Assembly (NCBI GenBank): GCA_024663395.1
Contig: JANFAH010000016.1
Location: 1,178,001 to 1,242,000 of the forward strand
DNA: 64,000 nucleotides
From: Pisolithus tinctorius
Taxonomy: Eukaryota > Basidiomycota > Agaricomycetes > Boletales > Pisolithaceae
Direction of reading: 5' to 3'
This document shows, piece after piece, positions 19,873 to 30,733 of this stretch (within the stretch, counting starts at the first letter, position 1; each line of letters begins with the position of its first letter). A program made the position numbers and the translations under genes. The notes under the pieces are model-generated. The model was given only the letters and a program-made list of their open reading frames with translations, had not been told where the DNA came from and searched no databases.

Positions 19873-21141
19873 ATGAGAACTCGAGCTCAATCCCAGAGAG
19901 AGGTCGCTGAGAACCTCGCTGTAGCACTAGCTAATCCGCATCAACTCCCTTCTGTCGTTGAACAGTTCCAATCATTCTCTGCTCGACGCCGCTCTTGCAC
20001 TGAGGATGAAAGCACTTTGCAAGCTGGTCACTCCGACCTCCACCCAACAACCTTCCATACTCCGTCTCCTCGTAACCGAGATGATGGACCTGACCCTGAC
20101 CCTGATTATCCTGATGGTGATCCCAATGGCAGGGGCAGCAGTGATGGGGATATCCCCAAAGACCTGGCTGAGCTGCCAGAGGATCCCCTTGTAGCTCTTG
20201 CTAGAGCTGTCCATGCACTTGCGCGGTCTAGTTTGCACACTGGGGACTCTGCTCTGAAAACCAAAGTCCGTGAGCCTGACACCTTCGACGGCTCCGACCC
20301 TAAGAAACTCCACGAGTTCTTCATTCAATGCGAGCTGAACTTCCAGGACTGCCCTTGCACATTCTGCTCCAACAGAGCAAAGGTTACCTTCGCTCAGTCT
20401 TATCTCAAGGGTATGGCTCTGGCTTGGTTCGAGCCAGATCTACTAAATCCTGACAACTATGACCACCCGCTCTGGATGGATGACTACCATGAGTTCTTAC
20501 AAGAGCTCACAACTAATTTTGGTCCACATGATGCCATAGCGGATGCCATCCAACAACTTGAGAACCTCACCATGAAGGATGGTTCTCAAATTACCAAATA
20601 CATTGTGGAGTTCAATCGCTGGGCTTCACAGGTCAAGGACTACGGTGTCAGTGCACTCCACCACCGCTTCTATAGCAGACTTCCAGACCGCATCAAGGAT
20701 GAGATCGCTTGCGTCGGAAAACCTTCTACCCTCGCACAACTCTGCGAACTCACTCAGACCATCGATGTGCACTACTGGGAGCGCAAAGCAGAGGTCTCAC
20801 GCACCACCAAGTCTGCCTCCAACAAGTCGCAGTCTTCCAACTCTGACAATAAACCTAAGTCGTCGTCGTCCTCCTCTGCTCCAAAGTCCGACGCCAAGGG
20901 CAAGGGCAAACAGAAAGATCCGCCCAAGTCTGATATTGCCCATCTTCTGGGCAAGGATGGCAAACTCACCTCTGCTGAATGACAATGCAGGATGAAAAAC
21001 AACCTCTGCCTCTTCTGTGGCAAGGCTGGCCACTCTGCCAAGGACTGTCCCAAGTCCACCTCTCGTGCAGCCAAAGCCTGTGCAGCTATGGCTGGAACTC
21101 CGCCTGCTCCAACTGAGGAGAAGGCAGAGCCAAAAAATTAG
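19873..21141 (+). pseudogene. Gypsy B gag
   Basis: I take the start at 19873 (M-R-T-R-A-Q-S-Q), 13 codons inside the longest frame, because it matches usual gag starts. An acidic N-terminal part is followed by a retrotransposon gag domain (F-D-G-S-D-P-K-K-L, A-L-A-W-F-E-P, the region to R-L-P-D-R-I-K-D-E). A Ser/Lys-rich linker comes next. A TGA at 20980-20982 interrupts the frame. Beyond it the same frame gives the zinc knuckle C-L-F-C-G-K-A-G-H-S-A-K-D-C and then TAG at 21139. In relatives an Arg is usual at the TGA position. Confidence 0.85.
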
Positions 21142-21199
21142 TCCGCTCCTCCAGGGAGCTCACACGGCCTGGAGGAAGCGTTGATCCCAACTGTGCGCA

Positions 21200-22822
21200 A
21201 CCAGACATCTGACTCAACGCATCCACTCTTTCCAGTCCCAATTCTTTACTTCTGTCTGTAACTCTTCCAGATTATTCTGTTGATACTTTTTCTGCGTTGA
21301 TCGATTCTGGTTCTTCTCATTGCTTCATAGACCCATCTGTAATCAAAAAATATGCCATTCCTGTTTCCTCTGTTTCTCCACCAATTCCACTCCGCTTGTT
21401 TGATGGTAGTACAAATGCTGTCATTTCCCAAGAAGTAGATCTTTCCCTCCACTTTCCTTCTGGTGATGTCAACTCCATTTCATTTTATGTTACTCTGTTG
21501 GATTCTTCATGTTCACTGGTATTAGGACACAACTGGCTCACCTGCTTCAATCCGTTGATTGACTGGGTACTGGGCAGTATATCGTTCAAACCATCGCTAC
21601 AGGGAATGCTGACACCCCAGGCGCCTTCGTCATCTTCTGCTGTGACCTCCGCTCTGTGTGCAGCTCCAACTGCACCTCTGACAGACTTGCCATGTTCCGC
21701 TCCACTCGTCTCACTCATCAATGCTGCTGCATATGTCAGAGCCTGTGCTCTCCCTGGCTCTAGACAGTTCCGCTTGCAGCTCTCCGCTGATGATGTGAAG
21801 CTTCGTGCGTCCTCCGTTTCCTCTTCGCCTCCTGACTTCTCCTCGGTTCCTCCTGAGTATCACGAGTTTGCTGATGTCTTTAGCAAAGACAAGGCCACAG
21901 AACTTCTGCCACACCACTTGTTCGATCTCAAGATCGACCTCGAGGAAGGAGCCTCTCCACCCATTGGTACAATCTACTCTCTTTCTCCGCCAGAGCTTGA
22001 GGCTCTCCGCACCTTCATTGACGAGCATCTTGGCTATGGCTTCATCAAACAATCCACCTCCGCTCACAGTGCCCCTGTCCTCTTCGTGAAGAAGAAGGAT
22101 GGCTCACTCCACCTCTGCGTAGACTACCAAGGACTCAATAAAATCACGAAAAAAGACCGCTATCTGCTGCCACTCATCTCCAACCTACTCGACTCTCCAA
22201 GCCATGCCAAAGTCTACACCAAGATCAATCTCCGCCATGCCTATCATCTAGTCTGCATAGCAGATGGAGATGAATGGAAAATGGCTTTCCGCACTCATTA
22301 TGGTTCTTACGAGTGGCGGGTAATGCCATTCGGTCTGACTAACGTGCCTGTGGCTTTCCAGTGATTCGTCAATAGCATCTTTGCAGACATGCTTGATGTC
22401 TGCATTGTGGTATACCTCGATGACATCCTAATCTATTTGCAGGACATGGAGTCGCATCGCAAACATGTAAAAGAGGTACTCTGCCGCCTTCAAAAGCATG
22501 GCCTTTATGCCAAGCCAGAGAAGTGCAAGTTTCACTCCAACTCCGTTGAGTACCTCGGTTATGTTCTTTCTCCCTCCGGTCTCACCATGTCTGCTGAGAA
22601 GGTTCAGGCAGTCCGCAACTGGCCTGAGCCATGGAAGGTGCGAGACATCCAGTCTTTCCTTGGCTTCGCAAATTTCTACAGACGATTCATTAATAACTAC
22701 TTCAACATTGTCATGCCACTCACTCACCTCATGCGAAAGGGTGCTCCTTGGAACTTTTCCGAGGAGTGCTGGTCCACTTTCCTCTGCCTGAAGGATGCCT
22801 TCAGCTCCGCTCCTGTTCTCAA
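21200..22822 (+). pseudogene. Gypsy B protease and reverse transcriptase
   Basis: The aspartic protease is read from about 21255, with the active site I-D-S-G-S-S-H-C-F at about 21297 and V-L-G-H-N-W-L later. The RT follows with A-P-V-L-F-V-K-K-K-D-G-S, C-V-D-Y-Q-G-L-N and R-V-M-P-F-G-L-T-N. A TGA at 22362-22364 replaces the Arg of the near-invariant F-Q-R-F block. The frame continues with V-V-Y-L-D-D-I-L-I-Y and L-G-F-A-N-F-Y-R-R-F. The sequence leaves gypsy at about 22822, before RNase H. Confidence 0.9.
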
Positions 22823-24746
22823 GATATGCTTCAATGACTACGAATCTGACTGGTTCGAAATCAACAATGGCATAGGACAAGGAGACCCACTATCAATCAT
22901 CCTCTATGTAATCTACAGCTCAGACCTAGTGGACACAGCCAAAGGTAAAAACAAACTAACACTAGCTTTTGTAGACGACACCACCTTCATAGCTATTGGC
23001 AAAACCTTCGCAGCAACCCACGCCATCCTACATGACATGATGGAACAAGAAGACAGTGCCTACACCTGGTCAAAGGACCACAATTCGCATTTCAAAACCA
23101 GCAAATTCACACTGATGGACTTCACGCTCAACTGTAACAAACCCAGACCACTGCTAATGCTAAGAGGTACCACTATAAATCTGTCAAGTACTCACAAATT
23201 CCTAGGTGTAATGCTGGACCAAGAACTAAGATGGAAAACACAAGCAGCACAAGCCTTAGCAAAAGGCACAAAGCAGGCCCTTCTACTCCGAAGGCTCTCT
23301 GCGACCTCGTGGGGCATCCCCATGAAACTAATGTGCCAGCTCTACCAGGCAGTTGTTGTACCAAAAGTAACCTACACTGCGTCAGTGTGGCTATGCCCCT
23401 CCTACACTGGGGATCTCTCCTCTAGGTCGCAAGGCTCGAAAGGCATAGTGGCGTGCATCACCACAATCCAAAGAACGGCTATACCAGCAGCCACAGGCGC
23501 CATGAGAACCACACCCACAGACGCCCTACTAGCGCATGCACACATCCTCCCAGCCCCCCAACTCGTTCAACACATGCTATACAGAGTGTCCCTACGACTG
23601 GCATCACTGCCAGACATGCACCCCCTACATCAGCATATCAATAGAGCAGCAAAAAGGAACGTAAAAAGACACCGCATGGCACTACACCACCTCTTTCACA
23701 ACCTAGAAGTCAACCCAAGAGCCATCGAAGAAATCTGCCCATGCCTACTGCCCCCAAGCGCCCTCCCCACGCATGCAATCGCTATAGCCCCAAACAAAAA
23801 GGAAGCAGTCAAGAGCTTTGCAAAGATCCAAAACTGGACCCTAGTGTTCACAGATGGGTCATGCACAAGTGAGGGGGTCGGTGCAGCAGCCGTACTGTAC
23901 GTAGACTATCAACACCTCGCCACACTACATTACCGACTAGGTAGTGCGTCGGAGCACACAGTTTTCAAAGCAGAAGCAACAGCCCTGCTCCTAGCAGCCC
24001 ACCTCCTGACATCCAACACCGAAGTGACCTTCCCAGCATCAATACTTGCCGACAACCAAGCAGTCATCCGATCCAGTGAGTGACCATCAGCTAAACCCGG
24101 GCATTATCTACTCATGCACTTTAGGTCAATGATACAAGACTTACACAAAAGCAATCGCTTGTCAAGAAAAGACATCATGCTGCAATGGATAGCCGGGCAC
24201 ATGGAAATAGAAGGAAACGAACTAGCGGACAGAGAAGCAAAACTAGCAGCAAAAAGAGATGAACCCACCAGCCCACCAGAAGCACTCCCACCCGCACTAG
24301 CAGAACGCTTGCCCCTCAGCGTATCTACCCTGAAACAAACCCACGCCACCAAACTAAAAGTCCTCTGGAACAATGAGTGGTGGGGATCCCCTCATTACAG
24401 CAGGATATCGTGCATAGACCCCCTCCTACCCGGTAACACTTTCGTGAAACTAACCGCCTCACTCCCCAAAAGATAGTCAGGCCTGTACATCCAGCTCTGC
24501 ACAGGACATATCCCACTCAACAAACACCTACACCACTTCAAGCACAGCGACACACCTATGTGCCTGCAGTGTGGTGAAACCACCCTGGAAGATGCCCATC
24601 ACTTCCTGTTCCAATGCCCCAGATATGACAGGGAGAGACACATCCTCCACAATGCCCTTGGCAGGGACGCCAGCTCGCTATCTTACATTCTATCAAATGC
24701 AAAAGCGCAACCCCACCTCCTCAAATATGTGACAAGCATGAAATGA
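22823..24746 (+). pseudogene. LINE RT C-terminal part, RNase H and zinc-knuckle region
   Basis: The RT part gives G-I-G-Q-G-D-P-L-S and the catalytic block L-A-F-V-D-D-T-T-F. RNase H follows (V-F-T-D-G-S-C-T-S; E-A-T-A-L-L-L-A; L-A-D-N-Q-A-V; after a TGA at 24081-24083, I-A-G-H-M-E-I-E-G-N-E-L-A-D). A TAG at 24474-24476 is then passed, and the end holds C-L-Q-C-G ... H-H-F-L-F-Q-C-P, a Cys/His motif common at the end of Tad and I-clade ORF2 proteins. The TGA replaces an expected Arg and the TAG could derive from CAG. Confidence 0.88.
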
Positions 24747-25365
24747 CTACAGGAAACATTCAGTGAGGTATTCAAAAGCAAACGAGACACCAGTTAAAGC
24801 CCTAGCACAGATAAAAGAAGCTACCCAGCCAAGCGTACCCATCCCACACATCACCACACCACCATATACAGCCACAACACCCATGTCCCCCATCCCCCCC
24901 ATACAACCGACTCACACACATCCCCACCCCAGCCCAATGCTCCATCAGTCCCAACAGACCCCAAACCCATTGGCTAAAAAAGCTGCACCTGTTCTCAAAG
25001 CTCCCCAGTCAACTCACCCCATCACTACACCACCACCGCTGCAAAATGCAGCCTCCACAAAGCAGTCTTCAACCAACAGAGCTACAGAACATGTCACCTT
25101 CTCTATCAGCTCGCCCAAATGGCAGCCAAATTAGTGTAGATTCAGATTAGCATCTAGAGAAGTCTTAAACCTACCCACTCCAAGGCAGAGTGTCTAAAAT
25201 GGCCAGCGGGAATGGTGGACTGGTGGGGGGCCAAAGGCCCTGCCACCAGGGCATTCACTTGCTTGTGGGATCAGGCAGGCCACAGGGGGCTGCACTAGAT
25301 AAGCTAATACCGCACCTGTATAGTGCAACATAGGGTCACTAGACCCTCAAGCACTAAAAACAATG
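24747..25365 (+). other. LINE 3' untranslated region
   Basis: C-rich, P/T-coding open frame at 24763-25134 without motifs, followed by the block shared in inverted form with 18900-19099. No independent gene is supported. Confidence 0.65.
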
Positions 25366-25391
25366 AAAAAAAAAAAAAAAAAAAAAAAAAA
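25366..25391 (+). other. Poly(A) run ending the LINE
   Basis: 26 consecutive A after CAATG, marking the 3' end of the LINE insertion. Confidence 0.9.
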
Positions 25392-25778
25392 GGTGGAAAT
25401 CACAGCTCAGCCGATATCCTACCCTTTCAATTTCCTCCTTACCAGTGCAACGATTCCAAACTCCCTACATGGCCACCCTGTAGACACATGCAAAATTGCG
25501 TTGACAGTGGCACGTGTCAGACGCAATGCCAACTTGTGCCCAGACACTGCAGTGTGCAGCTTGTATCTGACAGGAATCGGCGTGATCCGTATCCAGTGCC
25601 AAACGTCAAATGTGTCAGCCTCAAACCATGCTCAGTCCTCCTGGGCTTTCCAATCGGTCTCCGAAATTTTCTGTTCACTTGTGTTCCCCCAGAATGCGCA
25701 TATGAGAGGCATAAGTCATATAACATACTGCATAGATACATATTATTGCAAAGAGTCCAACATAATTAAGAGAGGTGA
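25392..25778. other. No supported gene
   Basis: A 139-148 codon open frame spans this stretch but starts inside the poly(A) run and has no motif. It probably lies between the LINE and the left end of the tnp2-like element. Confidence 0.4.
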
Positions 25779-27748
25779 CTAGAAGTCTTCACCCAAAATA
25801 TCGTCATCACCATATGTTTGAGACAGGTCCAGTGGGACACCACTGCCACGAGCAGAGGTGCTTGATGTATCAGGCAGAGACTGCAAGGTATGGGTTTGTT
25901 GGCGGGGTGCAGGAGTGGCAGACGAGGCGACTGCGGGAGCGGCAGATGAAGTGGCTGTGGGCGGAGGCAGCAGAGGGGATCCTCTCGACTCCATGTAGAT
26001 GCTGGGCAGCGCAGGTAATATCATCCCAGCATTCTTCCCATAACTTTCTTGATCATTGATGACGATGGAGTTGAAAAACCTATGTATGCAAACATTACAG
26101 CAAACTCATGACGACAAACAAGTGTAACTTACTCGCGCCAATGTTCATTTTTCATGTCCTTTCCATACTGTTCAATATCCTTGATGAATAAGTGGTCCAT
26201 TGCACTCCAAAAGTCACGGCCAGTCTTCACTCTTCCTGGGGGGGCCTTGTGACTCATCGACTTGGCACGTTTGGCAGGAGGCTTGCTCGGTGAGCCTGTT
26301 TCTTCGCCACTCTCAGCCCCACTCTCCGCTCCAGGACCCACAACGTATTGATGCCATCTTCTGTAGAAGCACTGTAAACACAACATGTCAAGACTTCAGA
26401 TCCTCGAGACAAATGTATGCAACACACCAGATAGGCAAAGTGTAACTGGTGCTCGACCTTAGACCCTGTACCTACCCCCCCTCGCTTATATTTGTTCAGT
26501 ACTGTCCATGTAAATTCCTTGAGCGATATGTGTCCCTTGCCGCTGTCTGACACACCAGTGCTCTCCAATATCTAAGTTGAGATGCAATCAGCGATGAACA
26601 TCAAGCCATCAAAAGAAAGGAGGTGACTTGCCAGTGTGTGGAACTTGCTTCGAATCCCACTGCATTCCTTCTTAATCATGGTGCGGAGCACCTGTTCATG
26701 CACTGGGTTCCCAAACACATTCTGGAATCCCAGGGTGTCTGCACATGACTTGAGCCGATCCTACCACCAGTGCACAATGAGTGAGATAGCGCAGCATAGA
26801 AAGTGAAGGGCCTCACCTCCACATCGACGTGCAGTGTCTTGTATTTGGTGCGCCCAGCTTGGACGAGCATATCCTTGCAGGTGATAGCTACTTGCATCTG
26901 ATGACGATCAATGATCATCTGCAGGCCATCGTAGATATGGAACATACCATCTGGTCTGTGCTAAGCTGAAATCTGCCTTTGAGCCCAGAGGTCACCTTCT
27001 GCACAGCAGTCTTCGTGTTTGCTGATTCCACCTTGATTTCTTCGATCCCATTTAAAATTTTGTAGCTAGTGGCCTGCTGCCAGATCCGCAACCGAAGATC
27101 TGTGGCATTCAGTTTCCTCCCAACCTTGATATGTCAATGAGCATAAGGGAAATAAAAATATGCTGACTTAAATGACATGGCTTACATTGATGAATGTGCT
27201 AAGCTCCAAGAACTGTGCTGCTTTCAGTTCAAATTTACTTGCCACTTTCTGAGCCCACAGTTTGAAGTCCTTGACACGGTCATCTGAGAGCTCACTTTCC
27301 GGGCATGAGATTGCCGAGAAACTGGAGTGGGGTGTGAGCCAAGAACTGTTGTCGTCATCGCATTGTTCCTCCGGAGGATCATGGAATGCAGGTAGTTGTG
27401 GCACATCAGATTCCGATGCATTGCAAGCCCATTGAGACGCATCCGACATCCACTGGGACATGTCAGGTGCCCTTGGAGACACATTAGGTACTCTCAGAGA
27501 CTCATCATGTGCTCTGAGAGACCCGTTGCGTGGGGCAATGTCGGTCCTCATCATCTGTGCCATGTCGACCCCCAAAGGTCTTGGTGATCCTTTAGAGGAG
27601 CATGGTGAGCCTCATATGATGATGTACTGTATGTACGCACCTGTGGAGATGCGATGCGATCTGAGAGGTGAGTTTATGAAACCTGAGGATGGTATATTTC
27701 TGAAAGGGTATGCACTGGGATCATGGTGGGGCTGCTGCGACGACATCT
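25779..27748 (-). CDS. Companion gene of the tnp2-like element, unknown function
   Basis: Exon-like open stretches on the minus strand follow one another: 27168-27575, about 26960-27130, 26830-26945, 26590-26760, 26430-26568, 26129-26386 and 25779-26050. The junctions look like short GT-AG introns. The N-terminal half is Ser/Asp-rich and then helical (D-F-K-L-W-A-Q-K-V-A). The C-terminal part has a basic linker (P-P-A-K-R-A-K-S) and F-W-S-A-M-D-H-L-F. I do not recognise a domain. It is downstream of and co-oriented with the tnp2-like gene, so it may be a second gene of that element. Confidence 0.45.
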
Positions 27749-27914
27749 CATCTACGCAACTTGAGAGACGTTAATACGAGCGCAGAGGCAGAGAGAAAAA
27801 AAAAGACGACACATCTTATATTTTTTTCCAGATATTGAGAACCAAATAATGTCATCCTGTCAGCGTGACATTGTTGATCAGAGAGACAGAAATATCACGT
27901 GAAACCCATTGTGT

Positions 27915-30625
27915 TTATCGGCCTGCTGTGTCTTGACCTGTATGGTGGAAGATGTTGATAAAGTGCGTGGGTGCTGCAGACGTGTCTGATGGTTGGCTTG
28001 GAGGTACTGATACTGCCGACGTGCTCGATATAAAGCGCGCTGGCACCGTGAACATGCTCGATGGCTGGCCTGGCAGTGATGGTATCACTGTGGTCGGCAC
28101 ACCCCGACTTCGAGTATTGCCTTTCGAGGTTTTTTGTGACTTGATCTTCTGCACCTTGAGCTCGGCTGCTGTGCCTGTATGAATTGCCCAATCGCATTCA
28201 AGTGGTGGAGGTGGGATGCGGAAGTGTTGCACATGAATTGCATCATGCATCTGTGTGGTATTTAGTATGAGGTCAGATGGGGAAACGTGCTCAATGCACT
28301 GCTGTGTTTTAGACGTCTTCTCGCATTCCTTGTAGACGGGTGCTGTAGATGAACCAGTACATTTATGCGCAGCACAATTGTGCTGCACATTGACACCACA
28401 CAGAAGTCCCTTGAATGAGCGATAGCATCAGCTGCACACATAGATGTATTGATGATACAAAACTTACTGTGGCTGGCAGTACTGCCCACCCTGATGGCTG
28501 TATACGTGGAAGTTGATAAATGTCTGAAGCACCAGTGACTCGGAAAGTCTCGAGCAATACATAGTTGGCTTCATTGCACTGCTGGGCTGGTGAGTGACAG
28601 ATCTGAAGAATCTCACAAAGCTGTCCGATGATAGGGAGGGCCCCATCAACAGAGCGCAGTTCCTCTGCCAGGACGAAGCTGTCAAGGTTACACATTTCAC
28701 TGTTAGATGCAGCAACAGATGAACAATTTTGATATTGTTGGCGTGTCGCATGCGGCAGTGTGTGTGGGACGTGCAATGCTGTCGATGTCCTCTCGAGTGG
28801 TTTGGGTCGACTCTTGTCATGTAGACATGATCCTGTAATGGACGTGTCAACCTTCCAACAATGTTTTGCACAAGTCACTCACTGGGCAAACGAGAACCAG
28901 CTTCTGGAACAAACCCAAAGAAATCTGCAATGACATTCCAGATTGATGGAACATCCACATTGATTAGTGACTGGACTCCTGATCCGGCGACGAGCCAGTT
29001 GCATGTGTTATCACTGTAGGGAAGACAGGTTGCCAGAGGCGAACGGGTCATAAATTTACCACTGGACAAGAAATGGCAGATGCGATTGCAGCGCACCATT
29101 CCTCGGGCAATATCCCGAGAGGGCGCTTGCCTGTTGCTGTGAATACTGTGGTCACGAATAACTGCATTGTAAGACTCGAAACCTTCTGTGGCGAACAGGA
29201 TTGCAGGGCCAAATCGACATATGTGATCTGGCAGGTGCCAGATGATGTGAAATTTTGGTTTGTTAAACCATTGTGGCATCCATCGTACCGTACAGTTGAG
29301 AAAATGATCAATTGCAACCTGTAAAGTTGCCTGAAAGCCTGTTACTTGTGTTCAAAGTATGCAGTGAATGACATACCAGGTGTGCTTCCAGATCTTCAAT
29401 GCATGGCTGCCAAACGAGTGGCACCAGCATAGACAGCGCAATGAACATTTGATAGCATTCAACGGGAACCAAGTCATAAAGAACAAACGGCGCAGCTTGG
29501 GAAATGGCATGGAAATCACACCCTGTGAGGGAGCCTGAATATTGAACCAATGTGCGCCTGACCAATGGTGGGATTCCGAGTGCACTGACATCAAAAGATG
29601 ACAGTCGAACTTGCAGCTCTGCTTTCTGAAGATCATTCAGCCTTGAGATCGCATCACACCAGAAGTACTTGACAAAACCAAGTAAGATGACATGCAGCAC
29701 TTCGACAGGCGTGTCTTGATGAGGATCCAGACCTGAAGTTAATGAGTATCTGTCTTCGCCACATATAACACTTACCTTTGATTCTCCATATGGGGCTCAT
29801 AAATGCATGCACGTTGTGGCCTTGCGTGACTGCATTGACAGCCTCGAAATACTTGTCTGTACCTGCCTGGATACCTTTGACATGCTTGAGGATTCGGTCC
29901 ACAAAGACATCCATAAACGTGTCTTTGATGCCAGTCTCCATCTTCATTTTTGCATAGCGTGTCTTACCCATGCTGCTGGAAACGTCCTGAAACATGGTAC
30001 AGAGCTTAGCCATCGTTTCTTCACAGGTCCATGGTGGGTTTATCTTGTGGTCGTGAGCATTAGACCTGCAGGGGATATGTAAAAGAGCTCACCGCAAGGA
30101 AGTGCCATGCACGATCGACGAGATCTTGCATGGTCTCAGTGCGACAACCCTTTTTTGTACATAGTGCGACCTCTCCCTGTGCTGATCCGTCCTCAGATTC
30201 CATCACATTTGACCTGTTACCAAGAGAGTGAGTGTCATTGTGGTCAGCTACCGCCTCTCTTCCAACTTGGTTGGGTCCTGAATCAGCGCCCTTGACCCAG
30301 CAATTGTGACAAAAAAATTTGCCCTGCAGGCCAACGTGGCATGCAAGCTCACTCTGCATGGGATTGTCGCCAAGCATTGCGAGCACAGCCAGTATGACGA
30401 GAATCATCTCACTGGCCTGCACATCCCATGCCCAGATGCCATGTGTTTGTGCATACCTGTGAAAGTATTGTGATCATGGCTCAAGGGAGTTCTCAGATGT
30501 GGCGAGTGACTTACGAAAGCTGGTCAACAATACTGTCCAGCATCTCTAAGGGAGGTGCAATGTTAGATGTTGCAAGGAAGTGAATGTTGCTCTCCTGGTG
30601 AACCATAGCACGAGGGAGGCCAGCC
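27915..30625 (-). pseudogene. tnp2/CACTA-like transposase-family gene, 3' segment
   Basis: This is the downstream half of a gene whose upstream half is at 48759-50504. It starts at the KDZ insertion with A-G-L-P-R-A-M-V and H-F-L-A-T-S-N-I-A-P-P-L-E-M-L. Then come G-D-N-P-M-Q-S-E-L-A-C-H-V-G and F-F-C-H-N-C-W, L-H-V-I-L-L-G-F-V-K-Y-F-W, F-H-I-I-W-H-L-P, R-F-G-P-A-I-L-F-A-T-E and S-N-R-Q-A-P-S-R-D. It ends near 27915 with a H-N-C-x4-K-C motif. This is a widespread repeated protein of Agaricomycetes that I believe belongs to tnp2/CACTA-like transposases. The assignment to that superfamily is from memory of the family and is not certain. Several short introns are present. Confidence 0.65.
30619..30625. 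repeat. Target-site duplication of the KDZ element, left copy (GCCAGCC)
   Basis: Seven bases identical to 48759-48765. One more base on the left differs (G against C), so the original duplication may have been 8 bp, as reported for KDZ/Zisupton elements. Confidence 0.8.
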
Positions 30626-30733
30626 CACATAGTGTAGTCATGCTTAGTCACAACATATGGGTAGCCCGTGCACCAAATTACCATTACTCTTATAAAGCCC
30701 AGTGCGGGCCCATCAAATTAATTAAACCATGAC
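30626..30733 (+). repeat. KDZ left terminal inverted repeat
   Basis: Pairs with 48650-48758. The outermost 6-8 bp match poorly, while the next ~95 bp are about 85% identical. Confidence 0.88.

Larger units (their letters stand above)
19100..22822 (+). mobile_element. Ty3/gypsy retrotransposon B, 3'-truncated
   Basis: Contains a probable LTR/leader (19100-19850), gag (19873-21141), protease and reverse transcriptase up to about 22822, where LINE sequence takes over in frame. RNase H, integrase and the 3' LTR are missing. It is a different lineage from gypsy A, with protease D-S-G-S-S-H and RT Y-L-D-D-I-L-I-Y. Confidence 0.85.
22823..25391 (+). mobile_element. Tad1-like LINE, 5'-truncated, with poly(A)
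   Basis: The element starts inside the RT domain and runs through RNase H, a C-terminal zinc-knuckle-like region, a 3' untranslated region and a run of 26 A. Missing ORF1 and most of RT indicate 5' truncation typical of target-primed reverse transcription, or a template switch onto gypsy B. Confidence 0.85.

Noticed and set aside
25323..25782. Open frame of about 148 codons after the LINE
   Set aside because: It begins inside the poly(A) run (poly-Lys) and has no motif. No support for a gene.
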